Assembly: GCA_024640545.1 (NCBI GenBank)
Contig: JAHEEU010000006.1
Location: forward strand, 1-38,066
Direction of reading: 5' to 3'
Length of the DNA stretch: 38,066 bases
Source: Geobacteraceae bacterium
GTDB taxonomy: Bacteria > Desulfobacterota > Desulfuromonadia > Desulfuromonadales > BM103
Shown here: piece after piece, positions 32,335 to 38,066 of the stretch
How positions within the stretch are numbered: the stretch's first letter is position 1
Layout: each line of letters begins with the position of its first letter
Program-made: the position numbers and the translations under genes
The notes under the pieces: model-generated
Databases searched by the model: none
What the model was told of the DNA's origin: nothing
Seen by the model: only the letters and a program-made list of their open reading frames with translations

Positions 32335-33723
32335 TTACTTGGTGCGGGCGTACTTCGGGTTGTCCATCGGGTCGCCTTTGTAGCCGAGGGCCTGCCACTG
32401 CATGCGGCCGTTGTCGCCGTGGCAGTCGAGGCAGCCGAGGGCGTCTTCCTTGGGCGAAACCATATGGTTGATCCGCCAGTACATTTCGGTCGGCGCAAAG
32501 CCATACTCGCCGCTGTAGGGCAGGCCGCTGGCCTGCATGCCGAGACGTGCCGCCTTGTCCCAGTCGAAGTCACGCCAGTAACCGCCATCACCGAAGACCT
32601 TGGCGGTGATGAAGTACTTGTTCTGCTTGTCGTAGATCTGCTTGCCGGAATGGAGCTTGAATGGGTAGATCCTGGCCTTTTCGTCCTTGATGCTGCCGTT
32701 CGGGTAGGTCAGCATGGTGACTTTGTCCGGGTCGATCTTGTCGCCGCGCTCGTAGGCGCTGGCGCTGCCGTTGTACCAGAGGTACTCGGGGGTTACCATT
32801 TTGCCCCACTTGAAGTGGCCTTTTTTCTTGTCGTAAGCATGCTTGCCGTATTCATCATTCTGTGCCTCGATCTCCTGGCCTGCGGTCGACCAGTCCCAGG
32901 AAAGCTTGGTCGGTACTTCCTTGGCGAAGAAGGGGATGTGGCAGGTCTGGCAGGAGACCGTGGCCGCGTGCTGGTTCAGGCGGCTCTGGGCATGCGGTGC
33001 GGCGTCGTGGCACTTCTCGCAGGAGAAATGTCTGGTGCCGCCCGGGGAGACACCCAGGGAGTTGCCGGGGATCGCGTGCTTCTCGGTGGCATGGCATTCC
33101 TGGCAGGAGAAGTTGTTGCCGTCGGCGTCCATGTGGACATCGATCGCTCTGGTCGGGTATTCAATCGAGGAGTCGAGGTCGCCATGTTTGACGGCGTCGC
33201 CGCCGCCGCCATAGAAATGGCAGGTTCCGCAGTTGAAACGGCTCGGCTTGCCAACGTTCTGGGCGACGTAGAGCAGGTCGACGCGCTTGGACGGGTTGCC
33301 GGCGCCAGTCGGCTCCTTGACGTAGGTGCCGGTGGTGTCGTGGCAGACCAGGCAGTCAACATTGCCGGGGTTGCCGAAATCGAACGAGCTGTCAGTCCAG
33401 CCATAGCCGGCATGGCAGCTGGTGCAGCGCGGTTCGTTGCCGGCGATCGAGGTGCAGAAGTTGTTGATGGCGTTCTTCTTGCCGCGCACGACGGTGCGGT
33501 CGCCGACTTTCTGCTCCAGGGCCCAGGTCCAGTGGGTGGTCTTCATGAAGTCCTCGGCATGTTTCTCGTGGCACTTGAGACACTGGGCGGTCACTTGCGG
33601 GCCGGTTTCCATCGGCCCCTGGAGAAAGTAGGAGTGGTCGTTTTCGACGGCCAGTGCGGCCCCCGGAATCAGGGTTGCCAGGACGATCAGCAGCAGGCTG
33701 GCGGTCCAGATTGACTTTTGCAT
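32335..33723 (-). CDS. Octaheme c-type cytochrome, tetrathionate-reductase (OTR) family
   Basis: 462 residues with signal peptide cleaved after GAALA (residue 25). Eight CxxCH sites begin at 48, 100, 124, 165, 207, 235, 258 and 431. The segment CGTCHFYGGGGDAVKHGDLDSS region matches Shewanella OTR, where a lysine replaces histidine as ligand to the active-site heme; here it should be K179 with D176 nearby. C90 in NNFCTS is the extra non-heme cysteine of the family. OTR reduces tetrathionate, nitrite and hydroxylamine in vitro; the physiological substrate is unsettled. GGAGAAG precedes the ATG. The porin gene upstream ends 128 bases before its start, with a hairpin between. Confidence 0.93.
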   Translation of the reverse strand: MQKSIWTASLLLIVLATLIPGAALAVENDHSYFLQGPMETGPQVTAQCLKCHEKHAEDFMKTTHWTWALEQKVGDRTVVRGKKNAINNFCTSIAGNEPRCTSCHAGYGWTDSSFDFGNPGNVDCLVCHDTTGTYVKEPTGAGNPSKRVDLLYVAQNVGKPSRFNCGTCHFYGGGGDAVKHGDLDSSIEYPTRAIDVHMDADGNNFSCQECHATEKHAIPGNSLGVSPGGTRHFSCEKCHDAAPHAQSRLNQHAATVSCQTCHIPFFAKEVPTKLSWDWSTAGQEIEAQNDEYGKHAYDKKKGHFKWGKMVTPEYLWYNGSASAYERGDKIDPDKVTMLTYPNGSIKDEKARIYPFKLHSGKQIYDKQNKYFITAKVFGDGGYWRDFDWDKAARLGMQASGLPYSGEYGFAPTEMYWRINHMVSPKEDALGCLDCHGDNGRMQWQALGYKGDPMDNPKYARTK

Positions 33724-33816
33724 GGAGCTTCTCCTTCAACGGTTCAATGGTGTTAGTGATGCTTATGCTGAGTTCCAGCATATATATGAATAAATTGATT
33801 AAATGAGTCGAATAAT

Positions 33817-33840
33817 CGGGGAGAGGCGCACCTCTCCCCG
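33817..33840 (-). terminator. Hairpin between porin and octaheme cytochrome genes
   Basis: CGGGGAGAGG and CCTCTCCCCG form a perfect 10-bp stem with a four-base loop, 10 bases beyond the porin stop. The minus strand continues ATTATTCGACTCATTT, so the T-tract is interrupted. It may be a partial terminator that lowers expression of the octaheme gene relative to the porin, or an RNA-stability end. Confidence 0.7.
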
Positions 33841-33850
33841 GGATCTGCAA

Positions 33851-35686
33851 TTAAAACTTAACCGTCAGAGACGCATTCAGGTCGTATGCCGTGTCGATGA
33901 CGGGCATGAGGGAATAGGCTTTGCCATCCTTGACGTCGTCGACCTTCTGCGGTTTGCCCACCGGCGTGCCGCTGTTGGTGTAGACGAAGTCGTAGTAGAG
34001 GCCGCCGACCTTGATGAACATGTTCGGGTTGATATCGAAGATGTAATAGGCTTCGCCGACATGGCCGCGGGTGGCCAGCTTGCTGCCGAGCGCGTCATCC
34101 TGCCCTTGAGTGAACGGGGACCAGTACTTCGAACCGTAGTTGTACTCGAGGCCGAGCTTGCCGTACGGAGCCGGTACCTGCACGCCGGCGTAGAACCCGT
34201 AACCGTTGCGCACCTTGTCTTCGGTGGCGTTGACCGGAACCATCATGACTTCGGTGCCGTCAGCAGAGAGCTGGGCCTCGAACACGGCGTCCGTACCCAT
34301 GCCGCCGAACATGCCGGCATTGCCGTTGGGACGCAGCTGGGTCCAGCCGCCGGAAGTGAACCACTTGATGCCGTTCTCTTCCTCGCGGGAGAAGACGATG
34401 CCGCCGAGGTTGATGTCACCGATGGTGGTGCTCGGCTGAACGCGGGTTACGAAGTTGAAGTTGGGAAACTTCTGCATGTCTTTGAACAAGGTCGGAGCGA
34501 AGAGTTCGCCGTATTGAGTCGGGAAGGCGATGGTTCCCTTGAAGCCATCATTGATGTCCTGTGCCCTAAAGATGGTCGTCTGCAGGAAGTTGGTCCCGTC
34601 GTTGAACAGGTCGAAGTTGAAGCCGGCGAAGTGAGTGTCCTTCGTCGTGATATCGTTGAACATCTCACCGTTGCCCCACTCGGACTCGAAACCCTGGCCG
34701 TAGCAGAAGCGGGCGATCATCCCTTCGATGCCGGTCGCTTCGCTGAGGCTGTAGCCGACCGTGATGCCGTCGAAGTTGAGGTTCATGACGTTGCCGGTCG
34801 GGGTGCCGCCGCGCAGTTCGTTCTCGCGGATCTCGGTGGGCGGTCCGTAGGTCGAGGGGCGCCGGCCGATCGAGAGATAAACGCCACTGTCGGCGATGTT
34901 GCTCCAGTCCATGTAAGCCCGGTCAACATGCAGCAAGTCGCTTGAGGTGTTGCCGGAGCTGGTGCCGTCCATGGAGAAGCTCCTCCAGGAATCGAACACC
35001 TGCGCATTGGTGGAATCACCCCAGTTCTTGTACATGGCCAGGCGGCCGGCGAACTTGACGTTGTCCCAGACCTTGGCTTTCATGTTCAGCCGCAGGCGGG
35101 AGTCGTACATGACGTCGTTGTTGATATCGTATGTGTCGAGCTTGGCCATTGGGTATATGCCAACGCCTGGGGCGTTGCCATTGAGCATGTAATCGGCCAT
35201 GCTGTTCATCAATTGCTGGAACAGCTCCGGGTTGCTCTCGGCAAGGTTGACAAACATGTTGTCGAGCGCGGTGCCCCCGGAGTTCGTCGGGTCAAATCTA
35301 AGGCCGAGGGGATTGTTAGGGTCGGAATCAGGGACAAACACATTGATGTCTCCCAGGGGAGCCCCTGAGCCTGGAGGCATCATAACTGACATGCCGACCT
35401 TGTCGAAGAAGTCGGTGTAATTCACCTCGATGCCCGGATTGAACGTCACATCGTTGTAATGCAGGCTGTGCGCCCTGGCGCGCAGGTCGCCGCTGAGCTC
35501 GATCCGGTCCAGAGTCGAATGCCGCTCGGTGTCGTCAAGCCGGTCCGAGAGCTCTTCGAGCTCGCCGCTCAGCGCCTCGATCTGCTTCTGCAGCTCCGAG
35601 ATCATGGCGTCCTCCTGGCTTGCCGCGAAGGTGGTCATCGGCAGGGCCAGCAGCACCGCCATGACCAGGAAAACAAGTTTCTTCAT
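33851..35686 (-). CDS. DUF3373-type outer-membrane porin of a cytochrome cluster
   Basis: 611 residues from the ATG 35684-35686, with AGGAGG eight bases upstream. The signal peptide ends near TTFAA, followed by a coiled-coil of about 35 residues (ISELQKQIEALSGELEELSD), as in trimeric or wall-tethered porins. The rest is a predicted beta-barrel with alternating aromatic strands and the terminal VKF, the phenylalanine recognised by BAM. The pattern resembles the DUF3373 family found with multiheme cytochromes in Desulfuromonadia. It lies between a monoheme and an octaheme cytochrome. A role in passing substrate or electrons across the outer membrane is inference. Confidence 0.85.
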   Translation of the reverse strand: MKKLVFLVMAVLLALPMTTFAASQEDAMISELQKQIEALSGELEELSDRLDDTERHSTLDRIELSGDLRARAHSLHYNDVTFNPGIEVNYTDFFDKVGMSVMMPPGSGAPLGDINVFVPDSDPNNPLGLRFDPTNSGGTALDNMFVNLAESNPELFQQLMNSMADYMLNGNAPGVGIYPMAKLDTYDINNDVMYDSRLRLNMKAKVWDNVKFAGRLAMYKNWGDSTNAQVFDSWRSFSMDGTSSGNTSSDLLHVDRAYMDWSNIADSGVYLSIGRRPSTYGPPTEIRENELRGGTPTGNVMNLNFDGITVGYSLSEATGIEGMIARFCYGQGFESEWGNGEMFNDITTKDTHFAGFNFDLFNDGTNFLQTTIFRAQDINDGFKGTIAFPTQYGELFAPTLFKDMQKFPNFNFVTRVQPSTTIGDINLGGIVFSREEENGIKWFTSGGWTQLRPNGNAGMFGGMGTDAVFEAQLSADGTEVMMVPVNATEDKVRNGYGFYAGVQVPAPYGKLGLEYNYGSKYWSPFTQGQDDALGSKLATRGHVGEAYYIFDINPNMFIKVGGLYYDFVYTNSGTPVGKPQKVDDVKDGKAYSLMPVIDTAYDLNASLTVKF

Positions 35687-35788
35687 GTTACGCCTCCTCA
35701 TTGAATGGTGAAGATGTTATCGGCCGGGGGCCCCGCTAGCAGTGAGCCGGCGGGGTGGCCGCAGCCGGTGTCCCTGCATAGCAACAGA

Positions 35789-36109
35789 TCAACCGCAGGT
35801 CTGGGGCTGCGGAGAGTCTGCTGCGTGGTCGAAGAGGAACTGCTGGATATCTTTCAGGTCCTGGTCGGACAGGTCCTTCCACCCCTCTTCGTTGTGTTTT
35901 TTCTTGTCGAAAACCCGGTCCCACTGAGCCTGGGTTTTGGTCATCGGTGTGACTTCACCGCCGGCGCCGCCGCTGGAATGACAGGTCTTGCAGGTCTTCT
36001 TGAAGAGGTGCTTGCCTTTGCGCGGGTTGCCGCCTTCGGCGGCCAGGGCCGATGTGGCGATGAAAGCCGCCAGGGTGATAAAGAGTGCCGGTTTGATGAG
36101 CTTTTTCAT
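35789..36109 (-). CDS. Small periplasmic monoheme cytochrome c
   Basis: 106 residues with a Sec signal cleaved after ATSALA (residue 23). The single heme site is CKTCH at 40-44, and M56 in TPMTK is the likely sixth ligand, giving a class I-like cytochrome; DLKDIQQFLFDHA is the usual C-terminal helix. GGAGG lies 10 bases before the ATG. It is the first gene of the cytochrome-porin-octaheme run and probably shuttles electrons in the periplasm. The gap to the porin contains a GC-rich imperfect hairpin near 35731-35755 but no T-tract. Confidence 0.93.
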   Translation of the reverse strand: MKKLIKPALFITLAAFIATSALAAEGGNPRKGKHLFKKTCKTCHSSGGAGGEVTPMTKTQAQWDRVFDKKKHNEEGWKDLSDQDLKDIQQFLFDHAADSPQPQTCG

Positions 36110-36188
36110 GGTTGAGATACCTCCGTGTTCTCGTCTTTGCCGGGTGCCCGTGAGCCGTCAGCTGACAATTTGCTGACGGAGGACGCCG

Positions 36189-36258
36189 ACTTAAATATTG
36201 AAAATCGTATATCTTGTTTTCACAATCTATGCCAATTCATATACATGAATATTTAAGT
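36189..36258. promoter_or_regulatory. Inverted repeats in the cytochrome-cluster promoter region
   Basis: ACTTAAATATT (36189-36199) and its exact complement (36248-36258) are 48 bases apart. Overlapping the right arm is a compact palindrome, ATTCAT-ATAC-ATGAAT (36235-36250), of operator form. Both lie 80-150 bases before the monoheme cytochrome start on the minus strand. No known regulator consensus fits (it is not TTGAT-N4-ATCAA). Confidence 0.4.
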
Positions 36259-36630
36259 TGTTGAATTAAGAGATAAAATACCGCATTTTGGGTAAAAGCA
36301 TCGTGGGCGGACGAGCTGTATTGCGTGAAAAGACCGGCTTCTCACGTGTGAAATAACTGGTCCTTTCGCTGTGGAGCCCGCGGCCGCTAGGCTGAGGGGG
36401 CGAGGCGATTCTCTGCTGTGGATTGTCGGATGAAGCCGGGGGCGAAGTCGATTGGCGGGTGGGAAGGGGGCGTAGCGGGAGGACGGAATCAGCAGCAGGC
36501 CCCGGACAAGTCCAGGTTGTAATTTTGGCTGCAAACTGCGGTTCAAGGGCCCGCCTGACAGCCTGCTGGCGCAGGTTTCAAAGTGCGCAAGCTCGTGCAG
36601 CCATTATCTCCGGGCTTGTCGTCGATAAAA

Positions 36631-36661
36631 AAAGCCGGGGGCCATCGCGGCCCCCGGCTTT
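36631..36661 (-). terminator. Terminator of ferritin-like paralogue 2
   Basis: AAAGCCGGGGGCC and its complement form a 13-bp stem with loop ATCGC. The minus strand continues in T (seven A on the plus strand end at 36633). It lies 21 bases past the stop of the ferritin-like gene. Confidence 0.9.
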
Positions 36662-36682
36662 CAATCAGTATTTCCTGGTGTG

Positions 36683-37180
36683 CTACTCGCGCACATAGGT
36701 ATCAATGTCGGTTTCGTGCACCATGCCCATCATGCGCGCATATTCGGATTCGATGATCTGGTAATGATGGTCGGTCGAGGTGGCGTTCTGCTCGAAAACC
36801 TTGCGGACTTCGGGGTTGTCGATTTTTGCCGCCAGGGTGCGCAGGTGTTCGGCCAGGTTCTTTTCCTTGGCCATGGCCAGTTCCATGGCCTTGCGCTCGT
36901 TGAAATCTTCGGATTTGACCTGATTCAGTTCGGTCATCCAGTCCGAGCCCTGGTCGGCTCCGCTGCTCAGGAACTCCTGCAGGTCGGCGATGTCATCGCC
37001 CGGGTAGACATTGTAAAACCACTCTGCATGTTCGCGCTCTTCCCGTGCCAGCAGCTGGAACACCTTCTTGGCCTCGGCATTCTTCATCATCTCGGCGCCG
37101 CGCTGATAGAAGTCCATGGCGTTCTTCTCGGTCTGAATGGCACGACGAACAGCGTCCTTCAATTCAATGGTGTCAAACAT
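36683..37180 (-). CDS. Ferritin-like (rubrerythrin-type) diiron protein, paralogue 2
   Basis: 165 residues from the ATG 37178-37180, with AGGAGG six bases upstream. The first half has QTEKNAMDFY (E18) and LAREEREHAE (E47/E48, H51). The second half has DFNERKAMELAMAKEKN and NATSTDHHYQIIESEY, the same modified second site as paralogue 1 at 187-651. A C-terminal tail of about 12 residues (HETDIDTYVRE) is unique to this copy. It lacks rubredoxin. It sits next to ferritin, supporting a role in iron storage or oxidative protection, though the reaction is not known. Confidence 0.87.
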   Translation of the reverse strand: MFDTIELKDAVRRAIQTEKNAMDFYQRGAEMMKNAEAKKVFQLLAREEREHAEWFYNVYPGDDIADLQEFLSSGADQGSDWMTELNQVKSEDFNERKAMELAMAKEKNLAEHLRTLAAKIDNPEVRKVFEQNATSTDHHYQIIESEYARMMGMVHETDIDTYVRE

Positions 37181-37226
37181 GTAAATCCTCCTCAGCATAG
37201 TGATATATCTGATTCAAAGACGGGGA

Positions 37227-37254
37227 ATCTTACCAGAAAACGGCCGCCTGCCAA
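37227..37254 (-). promoter_or_regulatory. Candidate promoter of ferritin-like paralogue 2
   Basis: On the minus strand TTGGCA (37249-37254) and TAAGAT (37227-37232) are 16 bases apart, with TGG before the -10 giving an extended -10. It would start transcription about 40 bases before the ATG, downstream of the ferritin terminator, so this gene is likely independent of ferritin. Confidence 0.45.
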
Positions 37255-37290
37255 ACGAAAAATTTCCATGCCGAATCGGCCTTAAAATGA

Positions 37291-37315
37291 CAAGGCGGAT
37301 ATCGAGTCCGCCTTG
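37291..37315 (-). terminator. Terminator of the ferritin gene
   Basis: CAAGGCGGA and TCCGCCTTG form a 9-bp stem with a seven-base loop, 30 bases beyond the ferritin stop. The minus strand continues TCATTTTAAGG, a short T-tract. Confidence 0.75.
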
Positions 37316-37345
37316 CCCTGGACCTGTCGATTGGGCCGGCGCTGA

Positions 37346-37858
37346 TCAGGCGACTGCGGCAGGTGGTACGAAGGTCCGCTGGGCAAGCTCCTCGTCGAGA
37401 CGCAGCAGGCCGTTGCCGTCGTCGCCAATGCGCTGCAGTTTTTTCACGATCAGGCCGAAACTGGCTTCTTCTTCAACCTGCTCGGTGACAAACCACTGCA
37501 GGAAGATCTGGGCGGCGTGGTTGTTGTCCTTGCGCGCCAGGTCCATGAGCTTGTTGATGCTGTCGGTGACAAAGTTCTCGTGCTTGAGTGAATAGACAAA
37601 GCAGTCGAGCGGCGAAGCATAGTCATTCTGGGGAGCGTCGATCGCACGCAGGTCGGTGCGACCATTGGCTTCACAGATGAAGTTGAAGAACTTTTCACCG
37701 TGGGTCAACTCCTCCAGCGCCTGCACGCGCATCCAGTTGGCGATACCCGGGAGATCCTCTGCCTGAAAATAGCCGGCCATGGCCAGGTAGAGGTAGGCGG
37801 AGAGGAATTCGTTTTTCATCTGCTCGTTCATCGCATCGAGCAATTTCTTGCTGAACAT
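37346..37858 (-). CDS. ftnA: Bacterial non-heme ferritin
   Basis: 170 residues, standard for FtnA. The ferroxidase site is complete: NEFLSAYLYLAM (first Glu), ALEELTHGEKFF with the ExxH pair, and FVTEQVEEEASFG in the fourth helix. Twenty-four subunits form a shell that oxidises and stores iron in the cytoplasm. AAGGAGG lies eight bases before the ATG. An extended -10 promoter lies at 37911-37916. With the two ferritin-like paralogues it makes three iron-type four-helix proteins in this window. Confidence 0.95.
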   Translation of the reverse strand: MFSKKLLDAMNEQMKNEFLSAYLYLAMAGYFQAEDLPGIANWMRVQALEELTHGEKFFNFICEANGRTDLRAIDAPQNDYASPLDCFVYSLKHENFVTDSINKLMDLARKDNNHAAQIFLQWFVTEQVEEEASFGLIVKKLQRIGDDGNGLLRLDEELAQRTFVPPAAVA

Positions 37859-37910
37859 TTTGAAGGCCTCCTTGAAAACGTGGAATGGTGTGAAATAGGC
37901 TTTGCGTAGA

Positions 37911-37919
37911 ATTATACCA
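37911..37919 (-). promoter_or_regulatory. Extended -10 promoter of the ferritin gene
   Basis: The minus strand reads TGGTATAAT, a perfect -10 with the TGn extension, 53 bases before the ferritin ATG. No good -35 is seen 17 bases upstream, as is common for extended -10 promoters. No clear Fur box was recognised. Confidence 0.6.
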
Positions 37920-37962
37920 GAACCATTTAATTTTTGTGGACATTAAGAGCGTACAATCCGTT

Positions 37963-37984
37963 GGCCTGAGCAAAAGCTTAGGCC
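37963..37984. other. Hairpin near the right edge
   Basis: GGCCTGAGC and GCTTAGGCC form a 9-bp stem (one G-T pair) around AAAA, followed on the plus strand by TTCTTCC. It could end a transcript or structure a leader, but nothing else about its context is visible before the window ends. Confidence 0.3.
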
Positions 37985-38066
37985 TTCTTCCGGCAATCAG
38001 TCGACTGTTACAGGTTATACCTTAGAGATGGAGGTTGTGCAATCCGGCCGCTGAAAAAAGCAAGTG

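Larger units (their letters stand above)
36110..36682. other. Long intergenic region upstream of the cytochrome cluster
   Basis: 573 bases without a supportable gene. 36180-36290 is AT-rich, unlike its surroundings, and probably holds the cytochrome promoter; it contains the inverted repeats described separately. 36300-36625 is GC-rich, with no reading frame that has a ribosome site or recognisable product, and no RNA gene was recognised. 36631-36661 is the terminator of the ferritin-like gene. The central part may be a long leader, a small RNA or decayed sequence. Confidence 0.5.

Noticed and set aside
36220-36240. A sigma-54 or FNR site upstream of the cytochrome genes
   Set aside because: The minus-strand GGCAT segment lacks the downstream GC of a -24/-12 site, and the palindrome does not match TTGAT-N4-ATCAA.
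38000-38066. A tRNA or new gene start at the right edge
   Set aside because: No cloverleaf or convincing start with a readable product could be seen in the remaining bases.

Overview
The window is a GC-rich, gene-dense bacterial chromosome segment. It most resembles the Desulfuromonadia (Geobacter/Desulfuromonas relatives). This rests on an octaheme tetrathionate-reductase-type cytochrome beside a DUF3373 porin and a monoheme cytochrome, DUF4388 and PilZ signalling proteins, several ferritin-like proteins, and a GatCAB operon. No rRNA, tRNA, CRISPR array, prophage or complete insertion sequence is visible.

Layout. (1) 1-85 is the tail of a plus-strand membrane protein. A minus-strand block follows: a ferritin-like protein, a PilZ protein, a Nudix hydrolase, and a chelatase-type AAA+/VWA gene split by a -1 frame change at a run of ten A. 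After these come a CLC chloride transporter/channel with CBS domains and a small membrane-anchored protein. (2) 6404-8447 holds a convergent NAD-salvage pair, nicotinate phosphoribosyltransferase and a nicotinamidase-like hydrolase, separated by a 77-bp perfect palindromic element. (3) 8470-12060 is a giant DUF748/AsmA-like protein, divergent from a tightly overlapping TetR-OMF-MFP-RND efflux operon (12273-18662). (4) 18937-21233 carries ttcA, a SpoIIE-type phosphatase and a PilZ protein with a degenerate receiver-like domain. These converge, with a 3-base gap, on a minus-strand block running gatC-gatA-gatB-mtnA-glnE-(REC/DUF4388/DnaJ/TPR). gatB is flanked by two intergenic elements built from 7-base repeats. 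(5) 31196-32143 holds an OmpA-family lipoprotein and tatA, convergent on a shared terminator. (6) 32335-36109 encodes a secreted redox module on the minus strand: monoheme cytochrome, 611-residue porin, octaheme cytochrome. (7) 36683-37858 holds a second ferritin-like paralogue and a true ferritin.

The most notable signal is at 2766-2775. Frame 0 of this gene gives a 397-residue ChlI-like ATPase. A -1 slip on A10 fuses its AAA+ part to a VWA domain with an intact MIDAS, giving 674 residues. One gene could therefore supply both the small and medium subunits of a chelatase motor. Such programmed frameshifting in chlD genes has been described (Antonov 2020, Mol Biol Evol, recalled from memory), so this is best read as a strong new instance rather than a new principle. 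Other points worth a look are the palindromic REP-like element, the heptamer elements around gatB, the REC-DUF4388-J-TPR fusion, and the porin/cytochrome cluster.
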